Origin: Prorocentrum cordatum
Taxonomy: Eukaryota > Sar > Dinophyceae > Prorocentrales > Prorocentraceae
Direction of reading: 5' to 3'
NCBI GenBank assembly: GCA_963575745.1
Contig: CAUYUJ010001381.1
Span: forward strand, 554,268 to 618,267
Length of the DNA: 64,000 nt
The position numbers and the translations under genes are program-made. The stretch's first letter is position 1. Each line of letters starts with the position of its first letter. Below are positions 21,046 through 31,798 of the stretch, in pieces. The notes beneath the pieces are model-generated. The model did not search any database, had not been told where the DNA came from, and saw only the letters and a list, made by a program, of their open reading frames with translations.

Positions 21046-22551
21046 TTGCCGTTGCTTTCGCAAGAAACTCCTGTGGGGCCCTTGATGCGCCGCAACTTTA
21101 CCGCTCCCGGTCCTGCTCTAGAAGGTCCGGCTAGGCCGAGCACCCCTGAGAATGGGTCTCCAATCAACGCGAAATTGACAGGGTCTAATGATGATAACCT
21201 TTTTGTCAAATATTACCCGTTTTCCAGGGGTGGCCCTGTGGGGCCGCCGGCGGCTAAGCCGTCGGGCGATGCAGGGCAGGGCGAAGAAGGGGGCGACAAG
21301 AGTGACGCTCCGAACGCCGAGATCATGTCGACGCGCGACGAAGATAACGCTAAACGACCATATAAATCGCCTCCAGGGAGTCCGGGGGGATCGGGACCCT
21401 CAGATGGTGGAGGCGGCCGTGGGGGGCCTCGGGGCCCTGGCGGGCCGCGTGATCCAGGAGGTTTTGATGAAATTACGCCGTTGGACCAATGGAGACAGGT
21501 TGGAACCAATCAGAAGATTGACTTGTTGGACATCCCCGTTGTTACGAACATACGGGAGTGGCAAATGCATGCAATCCGTGCGATCGCTGGGTCGTCGCCC
21601 GAGAGCCAAGCAGCGCAGAACTGGATCACGGAAACTATGAACCCAGCTGTGGACGATGAACAACTGAAAGAAGCAGGGCGCTTCCAGCGTCTTGACCTCA
21701 TGGTCGCTACTAAGCTGATTGAGAAATTCAATAAAATGCGAGGAAATCGCAGCCGGCCTGGTCATCACATGCACTTCCTCCAGCAGGTCACTCGAATGGA
21801 GTGCAGCGCCCAGAATGAGGGAAGGCTCTTAAATGGGCGCGAGATGGTACGAGCCATTTGTCATTGGTGTTCTGTTAGGTCGGAGTTGGGCCAACATCGC
21901 ATTTCGCGTGGCATCTTCACGGTTGTTATTGACCCCCACAAGCCAGACGCTTACCTTTATCATTTCTATAACGAATGTACAGACGTATACCAACAGCTCT
22001 ACGGCGCCCGACCTCCGTCCGATGAGATGAGAGCTTCGATTCATGCACGCTTTATTGAGCAGTGCAGAATGCCCAACACATTGAATTTCGTATGTGAACT
22101 CTGTGACATGTCCAAGGATAAAATGGGACATGGCGCGAAGACTTACGAATGGCTGATGGGGCAGATTGAAGGAATGATGTTGCGTGATAAAGAAGAGTGG
22201 AACATCAGCGTGCATGAAAGCACCTTAAACCAACGTGCTCGGCAGGCCAGGTTGGGCGGAGGTGGGGGCAATGACAATCGAAGGAACGCCGGCGGCAAAG
22301 CCGCCCCGGCAGGAGTAACAGCTAGACTAGGGAAACCCACCGATGTCATGAAAAGCGGGTTGACTAAGGGCGAGACGACGTGTAGGCACGTGCGCAAGGG
22401 CGAAACCTGCCCGTATTCTGGGAAAGGTTGTCCTTTCAATCGTAAGAAGCCCAAGACTGCCGCACCGGCTCAGCCTGTTGCGGGAAATAAGTCGAATGCC
22501 GCTCCTGCCCAGGACAAGAACCCCAGAAGGGGGCCCAAGGGCCGAGGCTGA
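21046..22551 (+). pseudogene. Giant element Gag-like protein, 501 aa
   Basis: It opens with no ATG, consistent with continuation of the preceding frame. A Gly/Pro-rich linker (residues ~65-145) leads into a helical Gag-like region (EITPLDQWRQVG…, ~145-390) with conserved-looking Trp and His residues. Then come a Gly/Asn-rich stretch and a CCCH-like finger CRHVRKGETCPYSGKGCPFN, in which the last ligand is Asn rather than His. Gag would form the particle that packages element RNA. Copia Gags usually end in a CCHC knuckle, whereas CCCH-type fingers occupy that position here and in the second element. Confidence 0.65.
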
Positions 22552-23035
22552 AAGGGACAGAGTCGATCGCAGACCCCGACGGGCGGACGTGGAAAGGGAG
22601 CGCAACAGAGAAACAGGAGTCAATCCAATCGATCGCGTGGGAAAGAGAGCACGATTCCATGCTGCGCGTGGCCCCGAGATTCCAAGAATTTTCGAAGAGC
22701 AGCAGATGGTTGCAACAAAGCCCACAGGGGGTTGACCGATGCTGAAAAGCTCAAACGCGACAAATGGGAGCAAGCGAAATTTGACGCGGGACAATCTTTG
22801 GGATACGAGCGCACAGCCAAACAAGGCAATGCCGCCGCTGCCAATGTCTCATCGGTTGGAGGTAACGGTGGCCCTAGAGCTTCCAGTAGTAACTCCGACA
22901 AGCGTAAAGAGGATGGAGACAAAAATAAGGCAAAGGCAAAGGCAAATATGTGATATGTCGCTCCTTCAAGGAAACAGGTAAGTGCTCGCGTGGCAAGGAG
23001 TGTTGGTTTGCTCAGACCACGGATGGTCATCCGTG
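22552..23035 (+). pseudogene. Gag C-terminal linker and CCCH finger, frameshifted
   Basis: The Lys/Arg/Asp-rich tail continues in changed frames (DAEKLKRDKWEQAKFDAG at ~22,745). A good CCCH finger follows, CRSFKETGKCSRGKECWFAQ…H, at about 22,955-23,030, ending at a TGA at 23,034. Ligand spacing C-x8-C-x5-C matches the nucleic-acid-binding fingers in the second element's Gag. Confidence 0.5.
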
Positions 23036-23093
23036 ACTATAGCTCCGCACTGGCGGCTCAGCCGCCAGCGCAGGAGGAATTATACATATAGTT

Positions 23094-24140
23094 GTGTTAT
23101 TCTTTCTTGTCTTCCATGCTCGACGGACGCGGCGAAGCCCGCGTCGGTCAAACCGAAAGCGGGGGGGTCAGAAGAGGCCCGCTGGCCAAGTCAGCCTGGG
23201 TGCCACAGCGCGCCCCGCTCCATTGTTGCGAGGCCCCCCAGGGCAGAAACAGACCAGCCCCGAATTTTTGAAGGTCTTTACTGATACTGGCGGAGGAGAA
23301 TACAGGAATCCCTCCGGCGATGAGTTTCACCGCGAAAGCAGGGAACATATCGAGAGTCTCGTCGATGTCCTTGCGAACTTCCTGTATCTTCTTTCTCGGG
23401 GCGCTATCGAGAAATACTGGTGCGTCCCCCCTACTAAGAGTTGCATCCGATATCGGGAGAACGATAGGTGCAATCTCCGCGTGCGATTTCACCCCTCCAC
23501 TGAGGGGCCCACCATCGCTTGGAGGAAGGCGCGCCGCCACGACTTGAAAGAGTTGCCTTCCAGCGGCAAAGATAGGTGGAAATTCCCGAGAGAAATGCGC
23601 AGACAGATGTCTACTCAGTCGAGGGCGTCTGCTGCGGAAGCTCCGATCAGAGCGTCGGACCCGCAGGGCGAAGTCTGGCATCTCTGGTTGAGAACCGAGG
23701 AGGGGGGAGAGGGCCCACGCGGCACAGCCGCTGCTGGATGCGCAGACAAAGACGCTGCGTATCTTGGCGCGCTGAGCTTTCTTATAGACACTGGGTGTGG
23801 GCTTAACCCCATAGCGGAGAGATATATTAGAAGTGCAGGTGCAATGATTGAGTCGAAAGCTTCCGCGATCACTCTGAATACTGCTGGGGGAGAATCAAAG
23901 GCCCTCGTATCAGTTTGCATCGCATGTCCCAAATTTAAAGGGTGGTAGTTTTAATGCTTTAGTCATGCCGGAGACCCCGTGCGTGATTTCGGTAGGAGAG
24001 CGGTGCATGGATCACGGCTTTAGCTTCTTCTGGCCAGCAGGCCAAAGACCCTACCTGTCGTTGCCCAATGGTCAAAGAGTGGACCTGGCCGTTGAGGGCA
24101 AGATACCATACTTGACCCTATCAGGCAAAGAGGCGCTGGG
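23094..24140 (+). pseudogene. Giant element aspartic protease region
   Basis: The catalytic signature FLIDTGCGLN (DTG at 23,787-23,795) sits in a retropepsin-like context, with a second-strand segment SAITLNTAGGES downstream. After a frameshift near 23,950 the typical tail of dinoflagellate copia proteases continues: PETPCVISVGERCMDHGFSFFW, then LPNGQRVDLAVEGKIPYL. The protease would cut the polyprotein. The DTG is intact but the frame is broken. Confidence 0.7.
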
Positions 24141-24769
24141 TCAGCGGATGCGCGCGGTTCCCGCCGGAGGGGGCGATGCCCCCGAGCGGTGGTGCTGCGT
24201 GACGCCAGGCGCCAAGGCATTCCTGGACAACGTGGAATCGGCGGGAGGCCCTCCGCCCCATGCTGCCCAGACTCGCGCGACCATAGACCTGCATGCACAT
24301 GAGTTGATTGGTACCCGCAGCTGCGCTGATGGACCGCCGGCTGAGATCACGCCCGCCTTTCCGTCATCGATAGACTCTGCGGATACCATCACCTACTTCT
24401 ACTATTCGCTTCAACAGGCTAGTGAATGCGGTTGGAATCGGACGCCGACCGGCATCGCTGCCTTCAAAAGTCTTCAACTTTGCCCGGTCACGGTCAAGCC
24501 GTCGGTCAGTGCGACGAGCAGCCCGGCAAAGCCGAGGCCTGCGCTGCCGCATACAGGAGCCCTTATGGGCATGGAGTCTCGGGATACCTTCCTTGCGAGA
24601 TAAATCGAGGACTGGACTCCAGTGCGTGCGACGCGGCCCCAGGACCCGAGGAGGGTGAAGTTGGAGACGCTGACGGTGTCGACTAAGTCGACGTCGACGC
24701 ACCGCCAGATATAGACCCAGACGATGCGGAGGTTGAGGCGTCGGAGACCCTTGCCGAGCGGCTCAAAAA

Positions 24770-25480
24770 GGCCGCAGCCCCCCTGCCGCACCTTCTAACT
24801 CATACTCCCAAGAACCCATGTTGTTCAGTATGAAATTGGGCCAAAGCTATCAGAAAGCAACAGCGCAAGGCGCAAAACAAAGGGCTAAAGGTTCCCCGCC
24901 CATACACTAACCCCACTTCGTTCGGACACCTGACGACGATGGATCATTGGTTTGCGATGGATGAGCTCTCGCGGGGGCTCCACGATGAGACCGCGTGCGT
25001 GACTTTTCGCGACCGAGCTGCGGATTCTCTTGTTGCTCAGGGTGTACACGAGAAGTATGCGGCTCACGTTTGCAACTTTTTGGTAAACCTGAAAGCATCG
25101 GAGGAAAAGTTAGAATCTTGTTATACAGATGGTGCAGGAGAGCTTGCGAGGGCATGTTACGAGCTCAATATTGCCCATGATCCTACCATCCCGGGATATA
25201 AGAAACATAACGCCGTTGTTGGCATGCAAATGGCGTGGTACAGATGGGGGCCAGAGCCTTACTCATGCAGGCTGGTCTTCCACCGCCATATTGGACCTAT
25301 GCAGTCCGATACTTCTGTCTATGCTATAACACCAGGACCCCAGCGGAGGGACAGCCAAGTTGAGAGCGACGCTTTGGATGTAGATGTGATGATCAACTCC
25401 TTCCCTTTGGGTCCCTTGTGCGTTATGTGCCTCCACCTGAGTCCAGGTTTCGGACCGCCAAGACTGGCGCAACGATGATT
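24770..25480 (+). pseudogene. Giant element DDE integrase (defective)
   Basis: The HHCC zinc site reads HLLTHTPKNPCCSV and then a TGA (24,831-24,833) where the last Cys codon is expected. The core follows: first Asp in TTMDHWFAMDE (24,942), second in CYTDGAGELA (25,128). The catalytic Glu of the NGVxE box is replaced, reading KKHNAVVGMQM with Gly at 25,221. A functional integrase would insert the cDNA into the host chromosome. The stop and the missing Glu make this one inactive. Confidence 0.7.
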
Positions 25481-26670
25481 CCGGGGATATACTTGGGTAT
25501 GTGCACAAAGCGGGGGGACAGGTTGGACCAGACAGTTATGTTGTGCCGTTGAGACAACTGGACGGTCTGAACATGGAGTCAGGGCGTACCCCAGAGGGTA
25601 AACGACCCACTATTGAGAAGTCCGATCAGGTGTACAGCAACATCCTAGATGGCACTGCTGATGACCAATCGCCCTAATTTCCTTTGCGAAAAGCGTACGA
25701 CAAAGCGGTGACCGAAGTACGTTCCGTCACGATCCCTACAGCAGGAGAAGCTGCGGCCGTCCCAGACGGACCACAACCAGCAACGGGGATACGACCGGAC
25801 AACTTGTTTAGTGTCAATGATCCTGCGGTTGTTATGCCGCCGCCTTCTCAAGGGGGCGAGGGCGCTTCACACTTCGACTCAGAGGCCGATTTAGAAGACG
25901 ACGGCCCTGGAGGATTGTGCGTGGATGACGAGCCTATGGTCGTTGACGGCAGGGATCCTCAGCGCGATTCCCATCCAGCAGATGAGAACCAAAAACTGGG
26001 ACTCGCACAACTTGAATATCGTTTGGACAGACAGTCCAACTTCTCAGCGGCTAAGCTGCGTGGGAAGGCTTCCGGGAGAGGACAACTTCTTGCTCGAACA
26101 ATTCAAAACCTGGACACGGTGGAATACTTTGAGGACAGACGAATTGTTGCTGGACTAACAAAAGAAGGGTTGACGCAGAAGCTTCCATTGACAGGTCGCC
26201 GAAAGACATGCAGCATCCGAGTTGTTCTTTACTACGATCCCGATTACGCGCCTATAACTCGCGTGTGGGTCACTGACCCAGACCCGAAATGCAGTGCCAA
26301 ATGGCTGACAAAGCTACCTGAATCCACCAATCCTGGGATCCATCCTGGACGATGGTTCAACATGAATCAAGCACAACGCCGACAGGCCGTGGAACAATAC
26401 AAGGCAGAAGAGAGAGGATTTTTCGGAATAGAAGATCCTGGCCCTTGCCTTGCACTTCTGCGTGGCATTGGCCTGGGCGTTGGTGATCCACCGACTCCGC
26501 CCGAAACCGCAGTGGCACAGCCGCTTGCGGCTCTTCCTGAGGCCAGGCTAGCAGCGCCGAAGGTGGCAGAGTCGTTTGAGGGAAGACAGCCTGTGCTACA
26601 CCCCTGGCAGCGGACGTGGGGCGGCGTCGCGGCTCGCTCAGGGCGGCCAAGCCGCAGCTGTGGCTGCTGA
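25384..26670 (+). pseudogene. Integrase C-terminal part and integrase-RT linker
   Basis: Around 25,400-25,660 the usual post-integrase block of copia polyproteins is readable in a shifted frame (VRYVPPESRFRTAKTGATM, PGIYLGY-like). An open frame at 25,684-26,670 then covers the long linker to RT, with RKTCSIRVVLYYDPDYAPIT and HPGRWFNMNQAQRRQAV boxes. The linker is rich in acidic and Pro/Ala residues and carries hairpin repeats near 26,520 and 26,645. It has no known catalytic role. Confidence 0.55.
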
Positions 26671-26946
26671 ACCCTCGGAGGAAGGTGATTCTGAAGAACA
26701 TCTTTCGATGATGAGGATATTTGGTGGAAACAGGCATGGTACGGAGGCGCTATTGCACGAGATGGGATTTCCTCCAGCTCAGCCGGCAGGGGCCCGTTGT
26801 TCGATGAGGATGAGTCTGGGGATATTCATGGGGCAAGCCAGACCTCGAGTCCGGCGGCCGCCGCGTCGCGGCGAAGCGTGCCTCGAATGCCGTTCCAGTA
26901 TGGCTCGGCTACAGATCTCAGTCATCGTGAAAAAGAGTGATTTGAT

Positions 26947-27762
26947 TTGCAATATTTTTACAACCCTTTTACTGACCTTATCTCAATCATCGACGAACCC
27001 TTCCAACTTCCCAACGACTGGCAACACGCCTACATTAATACCGCCGTCGCCGGATCAGTCTCAAAAGACGAGGCCAAAGCGAACGAAGACGCCCAAGCTG
27101 CCTGGATAAAAGAATCGGATAGATTGCGCGACATAGGCACATGGATAGAGGACGGTGTCAGAGAATACTCTGATGTGGTTGCCGAACTCATGGGACAGAC
27201 GGCCCACTTTGGCCGGCCATTTGCGATCCCGGTGGAAAAGAACTCAGAGATACCGTTAGGACACAAAGGTCGCAAGTATAAAGGCCGGGTTGTTTTTGAC
27301 GGTTCGAGTGTGAGAGATCAAAAAAAGGATGTGGCATTGTTTCAGGAACTTTCCAGCAGTCCTGCTACAATGCAGGCTAGCAAAGCAGCTGACACCAACG
27401 GGCTATTTGAAGGTCATAGCATCGAGCAAGCGGACGCCCGCCAAGCCCATACTCAATCGGAACTAGGCGGCACCCCCACTTGGGTTTTCTTACCTCGAGA
27501 TGCATGGCCTAAAGGATGGTCCCACATGCGTATTCCTGTATGCCCGTTATGTGTCTCATTGTATGGGCACCCTGACTCAGGCGGATATTGGGAGCAGCAT
27601 TGTGAGGGACATGTTACGGCAAAAGGCTTTGTGGAGTGTAGTCCGTGTCGTAGTTGTTACTTCCACAAAGAATTGGAATTTTTCTTGATTATCCATGTTG
27701 GTGATTTTAAGCTGTCGGGACCAGCCGACATGCTTGCAGAGGGCTGGAAACTACTGCAATAA
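26947..27762 (+). pseudogene. Giant element reverse transcriptase (YVDD changed to HVGD)
   Basis: Copia-type RT. KYKGRVVFDGSSVRD marks its start (~27,275), motif A is SIEQADARQAHTQSE (~27,420), RIPVCPLCVSLYGHPDSGGYW contains motif B (~27,525), and motif C reads IIHVGDFKLSGP (27,694-27,705) where YVDDF is expected. Loss of the first catalytic Asp of that pair would abolish polymerisation. Of family features only the active site is clearly damaged. The frame is open for 271 codons and ends at a TAA before the RT thumb. Confidence 0.75.
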
Positions 27763-27822
27763 CCGTCTGATAACTGTCCCAAGGGAATAGAACTATACCC
27801 TCCAACGGCTGTTGGAAGATAT

Positions 27823-28551
27823 TTGGGATGCGAACGTAGAGTTTCAACGCAGTGGGTTGAATGGCAGGGGGAGTTGCCTGCAATCTTGGACCCGCCTCCT
27901 CCTAAGGTAAAGAAAAACGCCTCCGTCACAAACGAGAGTAGCGAGGAGGAAACGGGGGGCGACTCGGCGGCTCAGCCGTCCGAGCCATATCAACCGAGAG
28001 AGCCGAAACTAGTCGAAGTCGTAGAAGATGACATGACAGAGTGCTTTGAGTCCTGCGCTACACTACATGCCCAACTGACGGACACTGATCCAGCTACCTA
28101 CCCGGCAGCGGGAACCCCGTTTGGCCTTGAACTCACAGACCTTCAGGATGGCCAAGGCGGCCCCAGGGGCGACGTTTACTCCCCGGCTGAGGAGGCCATA
28201 GCGTCAGCATTACGCATCAACGTTGATTCAGGCCCTCCTGACCAGAGAATAGTTCTCGGCCTTGACGCCGCAGCAGCGAGCCCTGATGACCCAGAGCCAC
28301 CGACGCAGTCGGGTGTGCTTCAACCTATTGCAGCAAAAGTCTCGATGAAAATATTTTATGGCGCGAGAATGGCCAGATATGATTTGCTTCGTGCTGCATG
28401 TCAAACTGCCAGTTGTATTACCAAAGGGCCAGAGCAACAAGACATGGATCGTTCCCGCCTCATATGTTATATCAAATGTACCTCCCATTACCGCATGACT
28501 TCGTGGGTGGGTGACAAAAAAGGAAAATGTCTGGTTAAAGCAATACGCTGA
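27823..28551 (+). pseudogene. RT thumb and RT-RNase H connection
   Basis: It starts with the conserved GRYLGCERR box. A long acidic Pro-rich insertion follows (28,000-28,310, containing one GGCTCAGCC hairpin at 27,965). Then comes the copia connection block AAKVSMKIFYGARMARYDLLRA…DRSRLICYIKCTSHYRMTSWVGD (28,330-28,515). A frameshift at about 28,520 leads into RNase H. Confidence 0.7.
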
Positions 28552-29870
28552 CGCAGATCTCGCAAGTGACATTCGCACGCATCGAAGCACGAGTGCCAGT
28601 TTTCAAGCCATTTGGGGGCCATGCACTAGAGCTGGACAGTCTATGGGATCGCAACGACAGACATGCGTTTCCCACAGTACACTTGAGGCAGATATTGTCG
28701 CTGCTGACCTTGCTTTGCGCAAAGAACTGCTAACAGCACTACCGCTTTGGGAAATACTGCTCGACAGACCAGTGCGATGTCTGTTCTTAGAAGACAATCA
28801 AGCAGTCTGTAAAGTCATCAAGGCAGGCGGGTCAATGAAACTCACGCATCTACCGAGAACACATCGGATTGATGCTGCAGCTGTGTCCGAAGAGTTTTCT
28901 CGCGGCCTTTTAGAGCTACAATATGACAGAACTCAATATGAGGCTGCCGGCATTGGAACCAAGAGGTTCACTGACCCATTGGCTTGGGTTAAAGTTCTAC
29001 ACCTTGTCAACATTGTTACGCCAAAATTCGGGGCCGCTAAGCGGTGCCAAGATTATCTAGACACGATGTTTTCTGACGCACTTCCCTTGGAACCCGGGGG
29101 GATTTCGAAGCCCCGCTTAGGCCCTAGTTCGGCCTTGCGGAGAGGAGCTGTTGCACCTAGTAAAAAGATGAATAAAAAGAAGAAGCGCCCCAATAAGGGT
29201 AAGCCCGTTGTGGCCGCCCCCGGCAAAGCCGTGGTGGCATGCGCTCCCAGCGTAGCTGTGGTTGCGAATGCGCCCGGCTCGGCCGTGGACGCAGGTGACA
29301 CTACTCCTATAGAGACCGAAGAAGGTTACAGCAGAAGCTCCGAGAAACCCAGAACGATGGAGGACATAACTACGAAAAGTTCTGATCGTGAAATGAAAGC
29401 AATGTTTAACATGGCGGACCGTGATACTGAGCCAGATACTTCGATATTGCCGAAGAGTACGGAAGATACTCCTGGTCACAACCTTCTTCTTCCTCATCCT
29501 CCACCTGCTGCGGCTGCCAGTTTTCTAGACAAAAAGGATACGTCGACGCGGGCACAACAAGGGCAGAGTTTGAAACGTTGGCATTTCGTTCCGAGACTTG
29601 TTACGTTTATGCCCGCAATCGGTGATTGCCCCGTCGACCCGGAAAAGTTAGATGATAGGCGTCGCACCTATGCCGCTAATGCCCAACAAGGTTTGACGGT
29701 TGACCGCATTGATAATTGGCGCGACGAAGAGAGTAAATATCATCACCCATTTGAGCATAATTCGAATGGCGATTCCAGCGATGGTGATTATTGCCCGAGT
29801 AGATGGACCGGATACACAGAGTTCTGGATCCGAGAAGATTGCGCCCCGGCCACTCAGTGGACCGGGGAAA
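28511..29870 (+). pseudogene. Giant element RNase H and C-terminal linker
   Basis: Copia RNase H: KQYADADLA (first Asp, ~28,546), CVSHSTLEADIVAAD (Glu, ~28,672) and FLEDNQAVCKV (Asp, ~28,790), then LTHLPRTHRIDAAAVSE. All three catalytic acids are present. This domain would remove RNA from RNA-DNA hybrids during cDNA synthesis. From about 29,050 a basic and Pro/Ala-rich linker (KKMNKKKKRPNKGK at ~29,165) with several hairpin repeats joins it to the methyltransferase-like domain in the same frame. Confidence 0.7.
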
Positions 29871-30540
29871 CGCTCTTACTAGAATACTGTTGTGGCCCTC
29901 AGAGCAGGATAGGAGACCCAAAGAATTTTGTTGACTTTCGTGTAAGGTGATTCGATACACGGAGTTGGAAGATATGAGGACGGATCAGGGACTTAGGCTA
30001 GTTTTGAACGGTATTAAAACGTTCAAGGGAAAACATAGTACGTTGTGGGGTTCTATGCCTTGCACGGGAGGTTCTCCCTGGCAACATGTGAACGAAGCGC
30101 ATTATTCTCGTATTGGAAATCATAGAGCGGTGCGTAGGCTTCGTCGTATTAGGACTGACTTCAGATACCTGTTTTGGAATTTCCGCGAGATTGCCCGCGG
30201 TGTACACAAAGCGGGGGGCGTTGTTTGCATTGAGTGGCCTACCCAGTGCAATTATTGGAGAGACCCTCAGGTAAAAGACTTCATGAGAGAGTTAGAGTGT
30301 GTTAATACGGCGTTGCATGGATGTGCATATGGGTTAAAGGATAGCAAGGGTAATATCATGAAAAAAGCCCTGGACGATAGCTTCTACCTCCCCTGACGTT
30401 GCGGAAGGACTTGAGCGCAGATGTGACGGCGCGCACGGGCATGTTGAGGCTAGAGGACGTGAATGCAAGAGTGCAGAAGATTACACATATGCTTTTGCTA
30501 AACAGGTCCATTTTGTCATTGCTCGAGCTGCAGAGAAATC
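29871..30540 (+). pseudogene. Methyltransferase-like domain after RNase H
   Basis: Read in order across two small frameshifts (~29,940 and ~30,366): a glycine-loop-like LLEYCCGPQSRIGD (29,873), CKVIRYTELEDMRTDQGLRL (29,940), a catalytic-loop-like LWGSMPCTGGSPWQHVN (~30,045), GGVVCIEWPTQCNYW (~30,217) and a C-terminal CDGAHGHVEARGREC stretch. The sequence of glycine loop, PC box and (I/E)EWP resembles Rossmann-type methyltransferases of the DNA (cytosine) class, though the Cys context is unusual. A domain like this is common after RNase H in dinoflagellate copia polyproteins. Substrate is unknown. Confidence 0.55.
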
Positions 30541-31798
30541 TTTGTCGTCTCGTCGTCGTCCTATCTCCTCCTCTGATCACATTTGTGCCGCTGCCGTTTC
30601 GTCTCTAGAGCTTGCGCGGGCTGCCCCGCGGCCGGCGCCCCTTCGGATCGAGTGGTCGCCTTGCGGTGACTACGCGAGCCTTGCCCGCCGCGGCCCCCGC
30701 GCGCCCGAGAGAGCATCGACCAAAACCATGCGTCGACCGTTGGGTGGCCCAGCGGTTAAGCCGTCGGGGGAGGACGTTGTTTCGATCTGCTTTGACGATA
30801 TCATAGACGACCTCGTTTCCGACTCGCTCGAGGCGGAAAATCTAGGGAGCGAGATCAAAGAGAATGCTCTTCCCGACACAATTCGAAAGGCCACCTCACC
30901 GGCTCAGCCGCGCGGGGAGGCCCGCCCACCGGCTCAGCCGGGTGGGAACGAAGCTAGCGACTTTAGCCCGACTAGTGTCGTATTGATGAAGACATCGAGA
31001 TGGAAGCTGGTGTTGAGATTCGCGGAGAAGAAATAATTGCTCGCAAAAGGGCAGCAGAAGCAGCCTTCCGAGATGGCCAGCCCGCAAAGAAAGCAGCCAA
31101 CCCCGGTACAGGAGAAATCGACTCCTGGAAGGAGAGACCAATCTTCCGATGCTTTCCTGACAAACGGGGCAGTCAAATGTGCACCTGAGAAAGGGTGGAG
31201 TTGGCGCTACACAGTGTGGAGGCATGACATAATGTACATGCGGAGCGACAAAGTCGTGACCGCGCTGAAGGCAGACCTGGATGCAACATCACAGACGATC
31301 TTTCAACGTCTGTACTCCCAGGTTTCGCAAGATCCGTGGGCAGTACACTGGACAGCGTTCGAGCGAAAGGCAACGTGCCGTTTCGATTGCGCCCCCCCTG
31401 ATCTGGACCAAATCCCCGTCGGTGCGTTCTTTCAGACGCACCCCGATGAAAAGACGAAGTGGGTTAGTAAGGCGCACGCGAACCCGCCAGGGGGGTCTCG
31501 TCATGCAGTTCGAACGCTCGAGAAAGGAGAAGTCATTGGTCTCGCTGTCGGCCCAGCTGTTCGGTGTGAGACTATCTGCGGAGACTTCGTGAGTGCCCCA
31601 GTGATCGATCACTGGGCGGAAGGATCCCCTGAGGTCTGGGTGAACATCGGGGGCCCTTCTCCCCGAAAGCCTCCCCGTGGCTCAGCCACCGGGGGCGGTT
31701 GGGGGGCGATGTTTGCTCTTCCCGTGATCAAAGGTTTGTATCATACGCCAGTGCATGTTGTCGAGGAGGCTCTTACTGCCACTGCAAAAGCGAACTAG
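30541..31798 (+). pseudogene. Accessory protein A of giant element, function unknown
   Basis: It continues from the methyltransferase-like domain through a Pro/Ala linker with two GGCTCAGCC hairpins (30,898 and 30,926) into a folded-looking region. That region includes GWSWRYTVWRHDIMYMRSDK (31,195), VGAFFQTHPDEKTKW (31,420) and KGLYHTPVHVVEEALTA (31,728). Around 31,000-31,190 another frame reads better, so compensating frameshifts are likely. A TAA at 31,034 and a TAG at 31,796 interrupt an otherwise continuous frame that runs on to 33,619. I recognise no family. Confidence 0.45.
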
